A stretch of 64,000 nt of DNA from Mycoplasmopsis meleagridis (GTDB lineage Bacteria > Bacillota_I > Bacilli_A > Mycoplasmatales > Metamycoplasmataceae), in the NCBI RefSeq assembly GCF_900660695.1, contig NZ_LR215042.1, positions 580,174-644,173 on the forward strand, written 5' to 3'. The notes beneath the pieces were generated by a model. The model was not told where the DNA came from and did no database searches. It was given only the letters and a program-made list of their open reading frames with translations. A program made the position numbers and the translations under genes. Shown here in pieces: positions 49,207 through 61,662 of the stretch. Numbering within the stretch: the stretch's first letter is position 1; every line of letters begins with the position of its first letter.

Positions 49207-50189
49207 TAGACCAAAACCGCTATGATAATGATAATTACTATAAGCAAAGCGATTGCTCCTAAACCAATATATAAAGTCAATTTATTATTTATAAAATCAA
49301 CAAAAGTTTTTTTGATCTTAATAGTTTTAACATCCAAAGGTTTTTCTAAACTTCTTTCAGGATTTAAAACTGTTTTTAAATCTGTTTTTAGAGAATAAAC
49401 AGAATCATAACGCTTATCAGGATCCTTTGCTGTTGCTTTAATTACTACATTGGCAAAAGCTTGAGGAACATCAGCAATTTTTACTAAATCTGGCAATGGA
49501 GAATCTTCTTGTTTTTTGATTGTTTGCATTGCGTCAGCACCTTTGAAAGGATATTCTCCTGTTAACATTTCATAAATTAAAATACCTAAAGCATAAATAT
49601 CAGTTTTAATTGTTGGTTTATTGTTCGTTTTACATAATTCAGGGGCAAGATAATAGAGAGAGCCAACAATTTTAGTAACTTGTGTATGTCTTTGACTTTC
49701 ATCATCAAGCGCAAGACCAAAATCTATTATTTTTACAGTTCTTTCACTTGTTATCATAATATTATTGCTTTTTATATCTCTATGAATAATACCTGAAGCA
49801 TGCAATTCTTCTAACCCATCTGCTATTTGTAGAGCATAATTTTGAACAGTTTTAATATTAAGTTTTCCTTCACTTAATTTATCTTTTAAATTAATACCGT
49901 CAACATATTCCATAATAATATATTGTTCATTGTCGCCAATATATGCATCTATAAATTTAGCAACATATTTAGAATTAACCTTAGATAAAACTTTTATTTC
50001 TTGTGAAAATCTTTTTTTACTTATTTCTTCGTCACTATTTTTTGGACTAACAAAATATTTCAAAGCATAAAATGTATTACTAGTGTCGTTTATTTCTTGA
50101 ACTTTAAAAACTTTGGCAAAGCCTCCAGAACCTATGTTTGAAATAATTTTATATTTTTCATAAATTTTGCTATTTTCAATAATACTCAT
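49206..50189 (-). CDS. PASTA-less membrane Ser/Thr protein kinase (PknB/PrkC type)
   Basis: A 327-residue Hanks-type kinase. GSGGFAKVFKV is the glycine loop (near residue 19), YALKYF holds the ATP-anchoring Lys, GIIHRDIKSNNIM the catalytic loop, IDFGLALDD the DFG motif, and YYLAPELCKT the APE-like motif. After the kinase domain (to about 270) come a basic juxtamembrane stretch (KTIKIKKTFVDFINNK) and one C-terminal membrane helix (about 302-327). The chain ends there, so the extracellular PASTA repeats that sense cell-wall fragments in Firmicutes are absent, as expected without a wall. The start is ATG 50189 or the adjacent GTG 50192. It partners the PP2C gene just upstream. Confidence 0.94.
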   Translation of the reverse strand: MSIIENSKIYEKYKIISNIGSGGFAKVFKVQEINDTSNTFYALKYFVSPKNSDEEISKKRFSQEIKVLSKVNSKYVAKFIDAYIGDNEQYIIMEYVDGINLKDKLSEGKLNIKTVQNYALQIADGLEELHASGIIHRDIKSNNIMITSERTVKIIDFGLALDDESQRHTQVTKIVGSLYYLAPELCKTNNKPTIKTDIYALGILIYEMLTGEYPFKGADAMQTIKKQEDSPLPDLVKIADVPQAFANVVIKATAKDPDKRYDSVYSLKTDLKTVLNPERSLEKPLDVKTIKIKKTFVDFINNKLTLYIGLGAIALLIVIIIIIAVLV

Positions 50190-50192
50190 CAC

Positions 50193-50945
50193 TTAATTAC
50201 GCTCCAAATCTATTATTCCAATTGATAAATTATCTGTTGAATGACTTAAAATAGCTTCTTCTATAATTCTCTTACACATATCTTTTAAATCTATTTTAAG
50301 AGTTAATAAATTAGAAAAAGTAATATGTTCTATAAAAGCATGAACTCCATCAGATGTGGCTACTATTTTTTTAATCTGATCAAGATTTTTGCTTAAGTCA
50401 AATACTTCTATTTTGGTCCTTTTATTAGGGCCTAAAGCAGACGTTAATGCTTGTCATTTAGGAAATAATTTAGCATCTTCAAAACGATAATTTTCTTCAT
50501 TTATTAATCTATTTAGAACATTATGATCTACAGTTATTTGTTTTAAATCGTCATATTTATTTACTACATAAATTCTCGAATCGCCAATATTAAAAACATA
50601 CATAATATTTTCTTTTTCATTTACTAGACATGCCGCCAAAGTGGTTCCCATATCAAGTTTAGCTTCGTCTTTATTAGCAATAATTTTCATTTCATTTTTA
50701 ACTTTAGCAATTGTTTCTTTAAATCAATTTACAAAAGATTCGAGATTATGTACTAAAGGTAAAAATTTTTCAAATGAATCTCTAAAAACATTAATTGTAA
50801 TAGTTGAAGCTAGTGAACCCCCGAAATGGCCGCCCATACCATCGCATAAAATAAGTAATGTAAAATCTTCTTTTTGAAAAATGTCAACTTTATCTTGATT
50901 TTCTAGCCTTTTTATGCCTATATCTGTTCTCTTTGCTATTTTCAT
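50193..50945 (-). CDS. PP2C-type protein phosphatase (PrpC/Stp)
   Basis: A 250-residue metal-dependent Ser/Thr phosphatase reversing the neighbouring kinase. TDIGIKRLENQDKVDIF near residue 7 contains the family's R-x-x-N-Q-D motif; LLILCDGMGGHFGGSLAS (near 30-47) carries the metal-binding D-G-M-G-G-H. MGTTLAACLV, YVFNIGDSRIYV, TVDHN and VATSDGVHAF with STDNLSIGII hold the remaining metal-site Asp residues. The usual Gly in SDGL is kept as SDGV. It directly abuts gmk (TAA-ATG) and ends 3 bases before the kinase, as in Bacillus prpC-prkC. Confidence 0.94.
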
Positions 50946-51533
50946 TTAATTAATTTCTTTAAGAATAATGTTTTTAATTTCGTTTGCTGCTTCTTCAGGA
51001 ATATCATTAACAATATGGTAGTCAAAGATATCTTTTTCTTTTAATTCTTCTTTGGCTTTTATTAAACGTAATTTGATCGCTTCGTCATCTTCTGTATTTC
51101 TATTAAGCATTCTTTTTTCTAATTCAGCAAAAGATGGAGGTAAAACAAAAAAAGTAATTATGTTGAATTTATTTCTTATGTTGGGAATACTTAAAATCTT
51201 TTTTGCCCCTTGAGTTTCTATTTCTAAGAAAGGAATATTTCCTTCTGCATGTATTTTTTCAATTTCTTTATATAGAGTTCCATAGTAATTGTCAAAATGA
51301 AAGTTATATTCCAAAAGCTCGTCATTTGCTATTTTGTTTTTAAAATCTTCTTTCGTAACAAAAAAATAATTAACTCCATTTATTTCTCCTTGACGTGGTG
51401 CTCTAGTAGTTACTGAAACTGAAAATGCTAATTTTAAATTGTCATAAGCAAATAAAAATTTTTCAATTGTTCCTTTACCAACTCCTGATGGACCTGTAAA
51501 AATTACAATGGGCTTTAATTTTCTATTTTCCAT
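50946..51533 (-). CDS. gmk: Guanylate kinase
   Basis: A 195-residue NMP kinase phosphorylating GMP and dGMP. IVIFTGPSGVGKGTIEKFL (P-loop, near residue 10), SVSVTTRAPRQGEINGVNYFFV (GMP-binding signature, near 35-56), LLEYNFHFDNYYGT, FLEIETQGAKKI and NRNTEDDEAIKLRL (lid region) are all present. The start is ATG 51533, 5 bases after AGGAG; an in-frame TTG at 51554 is less likely. It heads the leftward gmk-PP2C-kinase-rsgA-rpe operon. Confidence 0.96.
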   Translation of the reverse strand: MENRKLKPIVIFTGPSGVGKGTIEKFLFAYDNLKLAFSVSVTTRAPRQGEINGVNYFFVTKEDFKNKIANDELLEYNFHFDNYYGTLYKEIEKIHAEGNIPFLEIETQGAKKILSIPNIRNKFNIITFFVLPPSFAELEKRMLNRNTEDDEAIKLRLIKAKEELKEKDIFDYHIVNDIPEEAANEIKNIILKEIN

Positions 51534-51783
51534 AATTCTCCTAATAAATTCCAAATTTGCTAAATATTTTTAATATTATAATATTAATATTAAAAGTTAA
51601 CTACCAAAATTGGTTATTGATACTACTACGAATGATTAAATTAAACGTATATCTTAACAGTTTTATTATTGACAAAAAGCCCTATTTTATAGGCAAATTA
51701 GTCTATGATTAGTGATTTTACTTTTTTTTAATATAATTCATAATAATTTATTTTGATGTTTACATTTGTAAGAAAGGAGAGAG
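51534..51783. promoter_or_regulatory. Divergent intergenic region between gmk and secG
   Basis: About 250 bases with no credible gene. It contains a leftward TATAAT (51575-51580) for gmk and a rightward TATAAT (51732-51737) for secG. The middle carries TTGACA (51669-51674), a perfect -35-like hexamer with no TATAAT at normal spacing, next to a loose GCC-CTA/TAGGC inverted repeat. Confidence 0.5.
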
Positions 51784-52017
51784 ATGATAGTAGCAATAGT
51801 TTTTTTAGTAATTATTGCTTTTGTTATTATCGTTGTTTCACTATTAATGTCTCCTGATTCAAATGGCTTTTCGGGTGCATTAGTTGGCTCAAGCGATCTA
51901 GAATTATTTAAAAACTCAAAAGAAAGGGGGTATAAAAAAATTCTTAAATACACTATGTTAGTAGGGGGAATTGTCATTATCCTCTTAGCTATAATTCTAA
52001 GAATTTTAATTAAATAA
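51784..52017 (+). CDS. secG: Preprotein translocase subunit SecG
   Basis: A 77-residue protein with two membrane helices (about 1-22 and 56-76) around a cytoplasmic loop containing LLMSPDSNGFSGALVGSSDLELF, which matches the SecG loop pattern (Q/L-x-x-x-x-x-G-x-x-(G/S)-A-x-x-G). It is an accessory of SecYE. AAAGGAG lies before the ATG. It is followed 2 bases later by rnr, the secG-rnr order of Bacillus. Confidence 0.9.
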   Translation: MIVAIVFLVIIAFVIIVVSLLMSPDSNGFSGALVGSSDLELFKNSKERGYKKILKYTMLVGGIVIILLAIILRILIK

Positions 52018-52019
52018 AA

Positions 52020-54153
52020 ATGGTTAAAGAATTAGAAATATACAAAATACTAATCAAATATGCACCAATTGATTATTTAACTCTTGCGAGGAAAGCAAAC
52101 ATTAAAAAACATCAAAATAGTGAATTAACCTCTATTTTGAAAAAATTAAAAAACAATAATAAAATTACTGAAAACAAAGATCATACATATTCTCCTGTAA
52201 GTTTAGTTGAATCCGTTGAAGGAAAAATAGAATATGCTAGTGAAGGCAAATTTGCTTTTGTAAATGTAGAAGAAAATTCAGAAAAAAACAAAAGCATTTT
52301 TATTCCAAAAAACGAATTTAATGGTGCATTTAATGGTGATATTGTTAAAGTAAATGTACTAAGATATTTAAATGGTGATTCAAAAGATTTTGGTAAAGTA
52401 ACTGAAATTTTGGAATCTAAAATAAAAACAATTAGTGGAATAATTAAATTTAAAAATAATCGTTTCTTTTTTGAACCGATTAATAAAAATTTTAAAAATT
52501 TCTTCTTCACAATAATAGATAGTAGTATAGTCCTTGAAAATGAAATTGTTGTTTCGGCAGAAATTTTAAAAAAATCAAGAAATAATTTTTGTGAAATATC
52601 AATAATTAACAAAATAGGCGATTTAAATGATCCCATGGTTTTTGTTAACTCATATCTTGTTGACAATAACGTTTCTAGTAATTTTTCTAAAAAAGTTCTT
52701 GCAGAAGCTTTAAAACTTCCCAATGAAATAGATAAAAGCGGAATAATAAATAGACTAGATTTAAGAAATGAAACAATTGTTACTATTGACGGAAACGATA
52801 CAAAAGATTTTGACGATGCAATTAGCGTAAAAATAAATTCAGACAATACTTATGAATTAGGTGTTCATATTGCTGATGTTTCCTATTATGTAAAAGAAAA
52901 TTCAGAAATAGACAAAGAAGCTTTAAAAAGAGGAACATCAATTTATTTAGTAAATAAAGTTATTCCCATGCTACCAGAAAAACTTTCGAATGGAATATGT
53001 TCTTTAAATCCCAATGTTGATCGTTTTACTTTAAGCACAATAATTACAATAGACAAAAATGGTAATACCTTAAAATGTGAAATTAAACCTACTATAATTC
53101 GTTCTAAATATAGACTTACTTATGACAGAGTTAATCAATTTATTAATGAAAATAAATTATTTGATGACAATAAATTAAACGAAATGCTCGATAAAGCAGT
53201 CGAATTAGCAAAAATAATAAGAAAATATAAAAATGATCAAGGTTATATTGATTTTGAAATTAAAGAACCATATGTAAAGACTAATGATAAAGGTGAAGTT
53301 TTAGACATCATTGTTAAAGAAACTGGCTTTGCTGAAAATTTAATTGAAGATTTCATGATGAGAGCAAATGAAGAAGTTGCTTTATATCTTGCTAAACATA
53401 AATTCCCTGCAATGTATAGAATTCATGAAAAACCAAGTGAAGAAAAATTGATCATGTTTAAAGAAATTTTGAATGAACTTAACATTAATGTTGAAATAGA
53501 CATGAATAATATTACACCCAAATCTTTTAGAGAAACTATTGAAAAAATCAAATTACAAAGAGATGATGAATACACTAAGATGCTTTTTCTTAGAACAATG
53601 TCAAAAGCAATTTATTCTTCTAATAACATAGGTCATTTTGGTTTAGCAAGCAATAATTATTGCCATTTTACGAGTCCAATTAGAAGATATCCAGATCTTA
53701 TAATACATAGAATCATAAGAGATTTAGTATTAAATAAAGACAAAAGTAAAGTATCTTACTATAATCAAATTTTAGAAAATATTGCAAAACAAAATACTGA
53801 ATCCGAAGCACTTGCTTTATTAAATGAAAGAAGTACAAATGATTTAAAATTTGCTGAATATTGAAAATCTAAAATAGGCGAAAAAGTTACAGGACAAGTA
53901 TTGTCAATCATGCCTTTTGGTCTCTTTGTACAATTTGAAAATCATACTGAAGCAATGGTTCACAAAACTAATATGTGTGATAATGAATACGAAATTAATG
54001 ATTTAAAAACTGAATTTAAAAGTCAAAATAGAGTTATTAAAATCGGTGATAATGTAGATGTAATTATTTCTGGTGCAGATGAAAAAACAGGTAAAGTTGA
54101 TGCTATTTTATATGAATGCTTTATTTCTCAAAATTTCGATAAAAAAGGCCTAA

Positions 54154-54167
<14 letters not shown>
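52020..54167 (+). CDS. rnr: Exoribonuclease R
   Basis: A 715-residue 3'-5' hydrolytic exonuclease of the RNB family, the main RNA-degrading exonuclease in mollicutes. An N-terminal winged-helix region (1-65) is followed by cold-shock-like domains (about 65-210) with EGKFAFVNVEE. The RNB catalytic domain (about 240-570) starts VTIDGNDTKDFDDAISVK with the metal-binding Asp cluster, then LGVHIADVSYYVKENS, MLPEKLSNGICSLNP and GHFGLASNNYCHFTSPIRRYPDL (signature). The C-terminal S1 domain (about 620-700) has GQVLSIMPFGLFVQFENHTEAMVH. It overlaps the next gene by 14 bases. Confidence 0.96.
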
Positions 54168-56494
<2,327 letters not shown>

Positions 56495-56501
56495 GAGAAT
56501 G

Positions 56502-56789
56502 ATGATTTTTATTATTTCTAAAGAATTAAAAATAAAAAAAGAAATGAAAGCTAATTTCTTAGAAAAAATTAATGCCTGAATAATTGCTACTAAAAAACAA
56601 GAACTTAATTTATCAATAGATGGAATGTGAAAAGATCAAAATCATTTTCTTATTATCGAAAGATGAAGTACCGAAGAAAGCTATGAAAAATATATTTCTT
56701 CAGAACTTCATAAAAATTTATGAAGAGAAATAAAACCTTCTCTCTTGTCTAACCCATATTTGAATAAATTTAAAACAATTTCTTGATAA
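56502..56789 (+). CDS. ABM-fold (dimeric alpha-beta barrel) small protein
   Basis: A 95-residue protein visible only with TGA as Trp (eight such codons at W positions in a short chain). The layout is strand (MIFIISKELKIK), helix, strand (ELNLSIDGMWKD), strand with HFLIIERWSTEESYEKYISS, then LHKNLWREIKPSLL. The E-R-W-x-(S/T)-x-E-x-(Y/H)-x-x-(Y/H) run is the best-known signature of antibiotic-biosynthesis-monooxygenase (ABM) domain proteins, many of which are small quinol oxygenases or have unknown roles. Its ribosome-binding site AGGAG lies in the metG stop. Its stop falls within the shared terminator. Confidence 0.72.
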
Positions 56790-56837
56790 AAAAACTAAAA
56801 CTTATAGTTAGTTAGATATAAGTTTTAGTTTTTTTAT
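56786..56837. terminator. Perfect 21-bp bidirectional terminator
   Basis: Positions 56786-56806 pair perfectly with 56817-56837 around a 10-base loop; the core is AAACTAAAACTTATA. The stem covers the TAA of the ABM-fold gene and touches the stop of the opposing lipoprotein gene. A and T runs within the arms give termination both ways. Confidence 0.92.
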
Positions 56838-57970
56838 TATTTACTTGGAGTATAAATTCATCCTGTTGCTTTAAGTAAATTATTTGCTTTATCTACATTA
56901 AATGCGCTAGAACCCAAAGCTTGTTTTACTCAACTTCCATATGAAGTGTTTCCAGGAATTAAAATATAAGTTGCTGCGAAATCTTCTTTTTCTCACTTGT
57001 TAGTAGATAAATTGTAATAGACTGATTTATTACTTAAATCTGTGTTTCCAAATAAAATGCCATAACCATTATCTTTGTTCGATAAAGCATCACGAACTTG
57101 TTGTGAAGTAATTCCGTTTTGTTTTGAAAAATTGTCATTGAAATCAGAAATATCATCACCTATTCTCATTACTACTTTAAATTGTGCTTGAACATTATTT
57201 ATTGTTAGTTTATGAGTATTAATATAATGCATTCTTTCTTCTTTTGAAACTTTTACATTTCTATTAGTTTGATTATAAGGCATTTGATCAGTGGCTTTAT
57301 CAGTCCCTTGCATTCATCAAATTCAATCAGGCATATATTTAGCTTCTAAACCTAATTTAGTTAAATTAGTTTTTGAAGCTTCTAATTCAGTTAATTGATT
57401 TCTATTTGAATTAAACATTACAACTCCACCCTTAGATCAAACATGTTTAATGAAATCTATTGCGCCTGGAATTTCTTTAGATATTGCTTGAGATACAAAA
57501 TCATGTCATGTTTCTGAAGAAAACGTTTTATCATTAGCAACTAATCAATTTTGGTAACCAAAATTATTTAAAACTGTTTCATCTAAATCCATAAATACTA
57601 CGGGAATAAATTGATTATTTGTAGGAGCTGTGACTGTTATAGTATCTCCAGTTGTTTTTACACTACTTAATGAAACATTAGGTTGTTTTATAATAGCATC
57701 AAATGCTTCTGTTGCTTGTTTATAAACTTGTCTACCCATAACTTGTTTTTCAGCTGAAACACTATTTCATGTATTTGAAGAAGCTAAAGCAGCAGTGTTT
57801 AATTTACTTTGAGTATCTTTCAATTGTTGAGTTAATTTAGCGATTTCTTCATCTTTTTTAATGTCATTATTAATGTTGCTACTTTCTTTGTTACATGAAA
57901 TTGCAATCATTGGTAAAGAAATAGATGATAGACCACCTAATACAAACAATAATTTAGAATATTTATTCAT
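56837..57970 (-). CDS. HAD acid phosphatase lipoprotein of the e(P4)/5'-nucleotidase type
   Basis: A 377-residue secreted lipoprotein. The signal peptide (MNKYSKLLFVLGGLSSISL) ends at a lipobox with Cys26 (PMIAISC). A short coiled coil (about 40-60, EIAKLTQQLKDTQSKLN) leads to a class C acid phosphatase domain: motif I FMDLDETVLNNFGYQNW (near residue 125), motif II VVMFNSNRN, and motif III RIGDDISDFND with conserved Asp pair. e(P4) proteins such as Haemophilus HEL dephosphorylate NMN and nucleotides outside the cell. Here it probably feeds nucleoside salvage. AAGGAG precedes the ATG. Three copies of ATAGCAAA lie upstream. Confidence 0.92.
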
Positions 57971-58054
57971 TTGCTATCTCCTTTTATTCTTTTTCTTTAT
58001 TTTACGCTTTTTATTTTGACTTTGCTATAGTATGAAAATGTTTATTTTTGCTAT
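57970..58054 (-). repeat. Three ATAGCAAA copies upstream of the phosphatase gene
   Basis: On the minus strand ATAGCAAA occurs at 58047-58054, 58021-58028 and 57970-57977, the last running into the start codon. Spacing is 26 and 51 bases, close to multiples of 26. A -10-like TACTAT overlaps the middle copy. The arrangement could be an operator, but the 8-mer is AT-rich. Confidence 0.35.
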
Positions 58055-58063
58055 AAAAAATAA

Positions 58064-58093
58064 AAAAGAACCAATTTATTTTTTAGTTCTTTT
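58064..58093 (-). terminator. Terminator of ftsH
   Basis: Minus-strand AAAAGAAC pairs with GTTCTTTT across a 14-base loop and is followed by a T run. It contains the ftsH stop codon (58083-58085). Confidence 0.75.
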
Positions 58094-60179
58094 CTTCGTT
58101 AATTTCGGTTTTTTCTTCCTCTTTTGCCTCTTTGATTTCTTTTTCAATTTGTTCATTATTATTTTCTTGTAAAAGTTCATCTAAAGTGTAATTAACATGG
58201 GATTCTAATTTTTCTTCTTTTGGAGGAAGTTTTAAATTTTTAGCTATATATTCTATTTCTTCTGCAACAATTGTTTCTTTTTCTAATAAAGCAGTTTTAA
58301 TCAATTCTAATAATTGAACATTTTCCTTAATAACATTAACAGCATTATTTTCGGCTTCTAACATTATTTTTCTTACTTCTACATCTATTTCATGTCCTAT
58401 TTGGTTAGAAAAACCAGCAGATTTTAAATAATCTCTACCAAGAAAAGGTGAACCTTCTTCTTTTTCATATTGAATAGGCCCCAATGATGACATTCCTCAT
58501 TCTGTTACCATTTTTCTAGCAATTTTAGTTGCTTTAGAAATATCATCGCTTGCTCCTGTAGAAACATTTTCATCACCATAAATAATTCTCTCTGCTGCTC
58601 TTCCACCCATAAAGCTTGTGATCATAGCGATAAGTTCTGTTTTGGACATATTGTATTTTTCATCTTCAGGAGTCATCAGATTATAGCCTCCTGCTTGTCC
58701 ACGAGGAATAATAGTTATTTTTTGAACTTTATTACCGCCAGGTACTTTAATACCAACAACTGCATGCCCTGCTTCATGATAAGCCACCATTGTCAATTCT
58801 TCTTTAGTAATGACTCTATTTTTCTTTGCTGGTCCAGACATAACTCTATCAATTGCTTCGTCAATATCACCTAATTCTATGACCTTTTTATTACTACGAA
58901 CAGCTAATAATGAAGCTTCATTAATGACATTTTCTAATTGAGCTCCTGAAAAACCAGGAGTTCTTTTTGCAACTTTGGTTAAAGAAACACTAGGACTTAT
59001 TCTTTTTCCTTTTGCATGAAGTTCTAAAATTTCTTCTCTTTCTTTTACATCTGGCAAACCAACAGTAATAGATCTATCAAAACGACCAGGACGAGTAAGT
59101 GCAGGATCAAGAACATCAGTTCTATTTGTCGCTGCAAAGAATAGAATTCCATTATTTTCTTTCATTCCATCCATTTCAACAAGTAATTGATTTAGGGTTT
59201 GTTCACGTTCGTCGTGTCCTCCACCTAATCCTGCTCCCCTAGTTCTCCCTATAGCATCCAATTCGTCAATAAAAATAATTGCTGGAGCATTTTTTCTAGC
59301 TTCTTCGACAACACTTCTAACTCTTTTTGCTCCTAAACCTACAAACATTTCAACAAAATTTGAAGCAGAAATAAAATAGAAAGGGACATTTGCTTCTCCA
59401 GCTGTTGCTTTGGCTAATAATGTTTTTCCAGTCCCTGGCGGGCCGCCTAATAAAACACCGTGAGGCATTCTTGCCCCTGCTTGTTGATATTTAGAAGGAT
59501 CTTTAAGATAATCAACTATTTCAGAAATTTCTTCTATTGCTTCTTTATTACCTGCTATATCTTTAAAAGTTTTATCACTTTTGATCTTTTGGGCAGGATT
59601 CTTTTCTTCTCCAATAACTCCTCCCATCATATTCATGCTTTTTTTCATCATACTTCTATATAGAAAGTACATTAAAAGAACGAAAATCAATGTTGGTAAT
59701 ATCGAAAGTAATAGACTTTGTCAAACTGATGTTTCTTTAAATGGCAATTGAGAAATATCAATTTTTCCTGCGTTAGTAGCAATATTAAGTAATTCAATGT
59801 AATTTGTTGTTGCAGGAATATTTAATTGAGATGCTATAGATGCTTTTTGTCCTAATAAAGTTAAATTGCCAATTTCATTATTTGAAACTATTTGATTAGC
59901 AAATCAGTTGCCGACATTAGCTACTTTTTGTATTTCAACAGCTCCTGTATTATCATGAAAAACATATTTAATTGTTCCAATATATCAATCTACATAAACA
60001 TCTTTGAAAAATACATCTTTATTGGTCAAAGCTTTGTAAAAATCTTGATCAAATTGTCATCTAGTAACAGTAGTTTGTTGAGAAAATCTGTTGACAATCA
60101 AATAAATAATTATTCCAATAATAATTATTAAAAGAATTAAAGTTCACATTAGTGAGCTTTTCTTTTTATTATTTTGCAT
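58083..60179 (-). CDS. ftsH: ATP-dependent zinc metalloprotease FtsH
   Basis: A 698-residue membrane AAA+ protease degrading misfolded membrane and regulatory proteins. A first membrane helix (about 9-29, [20 protein letters not shown]) is followed by an outside domain (about 30-150) and a second helix (about 150-170). The AAA domain has [16 protein letters not shown] (Walker A), [15 protein letters not shown] (Walker B), and [11 protein letters not shown] (arginine fingers). The protease domain has [10 protein letters not shown] (zinc HEXXH near residue 455) and later zinc-ligand Asp. The tail is acidic and Lys/Glu-rich. AAGGAG precedes the ATG; TATAAT lies at 60211-60216. It follows tilS, as in many Firmicutes. 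Confidence 0.97.
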
Positions 60180-60233
60180 CTGTCTCCTTCCTAATATCAA
60201 GTATTAATTATTATATAAGTAAAACAATATAAC

Positions 60234-61124
60234 TTACATTATATTGCCTTTATTTTTTACTAAATATTGATGATCATTAAGTTTATATTTCGATGTTCTA
60301 TTACTTGAAACAATAAAATCTATTATGCTATTAATCTTTCTGCTATTTAATTTCACCCCAGGAAATTTAGTATACAAAAACTTATATAAAATACCTATTT
60401 TATCAGTTAATTTAACAAAAATATCTTGCGAAAAATTATTTTTCTTCCAAATTTCTAATTCGTTTTCTACATTTTTTTCATTCTTTTTGTTATCTCTATT
60501 CATTTTTAAAAACTTTTTGAAAAGTTTTTCTTTTTCTTTTATATTTAAAACTAACAAATCGTTTCTAATAGCGTTTCTTGTATACGATTCTAAATAATTA
60601 GAATAATCCAAAGCAAATACAATATTTTTCCTTTTGCATTTTTTAATTATTTGGTCTTTATAATATTTATTAACGAAGGGTCTAAATATGTTCATATTGT
60701 TAATAAAATTTTTCTTTTTAATTCCATAAAAAAATAATTTTCTTTTTGTTTTTTCTTGCATTAAAGCAGTTTCTATAAAATCATCCTTATGATGAGCTGT
60801 TAGTATTTTTTTTGCATTAAATTTGTCATATTGTTCTTTAAAAAAGGCATATCTGTCATTTCTTGCTTGATTTTCAAAATTGTTTTTTTTATAGTTATTA
60901 TCATTTTGAAAATCAATATTTTTAATTTTTAAAATTAAATTGTTTTTTAAACAAAAGTTTTTAACTAAAGTAATATCGTGATTTGAATTTTCTCTATAGT
61001 TATAATTAACTGAACAAACAATTAAATTAGCTCTTTTATTTCTTTTTAATGCTCAATTAAGCAAAAACATCGAATCTGGTCCACCGCTAACTGCTAATAT
61101 TATTTTTTTTCTTTTTATTGACAT
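60234..61124 (-). CDS. tilS: tRNA-Ile lysidine synthetase TilS
   Basis: A 296-residue PP-loop ATPase that turns C34 of tRNA-Ile(CAU) into lysidine so it reads AUA. The P-loop IILAVSGGPDSMFLLNW is near residue 8. LIVCSVNYNYRENSNHD, QARNDRYAFFKE and ILTAHHKDDFIETALMQ carry the adenylation motifs (H-x-x-D-D-x-x-E-T). The C-terminal extra domains of larger TilS proteins are missing, leaving the short mollicute form. The very AT-rich codon usage makes AUA decoding essential. The first 38 bases overlap pth. Confidence 0.94.
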
Positions 61125-61662
61125 TAAATTTTTCCATAACTACTTTAATATCATTATAAGCAAAGGATAATGAAGCTTCTGCACTAATTTCAATTACATT
61201 TTCTAAAATTTCTAATTCTCTTATTTCAAATTTTGACAGTACATACTCTTTTAAAGGTATAACAGGATCTTTACCTATTCCTATTCTTAATTTTTTAAAT
61301 TCGTTGCTATTTAACTGCACTCTGACATTTTCTACGCCATTATGTCCTGCAGAAGAGCCTCCGATTTTAATTTGTGCTTGGCCAATTTCAAAATCTTTTT
61401 CATCATGAATTACTAAAATATCAGAAGGTTGAATCTTATAAAACCTACTAATTGCAGCAACAAATTGACCAGAATTATTCATGTAGGTATCAGGTTTCGC
61501 AATAATCAAATCATCAATAATTGCATATTTACCCTCGAATTTAGATTTATCAAACGAAATATTTAATTTTTTTAATATTCTATCAATTACTAAAAAACCA
61601 ATATTATGCCTTGTTAGTTTATAACTTTCTCCTGGGTTTCCTAAACCTACTATTAATTTCAT
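61087..61662 (-). CDS. pth: Peptidyl-tRNA hydrolase
   Basis: A 191-residue enzyme freeing tRNA from dropped-off peptidyl-tRNAs. LIVGLGNPGESYKLTRHNIGF (near residue 3-23, catalytic His and Asn), IIAKPDTYMNNSGQFV (near 55-70), DILVIHDEKDFEIGQ (catalytic Asp) and GGSSAGHNGVENV are all conserved. The start is ATG 61662 with AAGGAG at the right spacing, rather than GTG 61665. The start lies inside the end of recD2 by 10 bases, and its own end overlaps tilS by 38 bases, an unusually long overlap. Confidence 0.96.
   Translation of the reverse strand: MKLIVGLGNPGESYKLTRHNIGFLVIDRILKKLNISFDKSKFEGKYAIIDDLIIAKPDTYMNNSGQFVAAISRFYKIQPSDILVIHDEKDFEIGQAQIKIGGSSAGHNGVENVRVQLNSNEFKKLRIGIGKDPVIPLKEYVLSKFEIRELEILENVIEISAEASLSFAYNDIKVVMEKFNVNKKKKNNISS

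Noticed and set aside
51600..51720. A small RNA gene between gmk and secG
   Set aside because: TTGACA is present, but there is no -10 at proper spacing, no terminator, and the inverted repeats are short and interrupted.
60325..60597. Rightward open frame of about 90 codons opposite tilS
   Set aside because: It is a hydrophobic shadow of the Lys/Asn-rich tilS coding strand, without ribosome-binding site or promoter.
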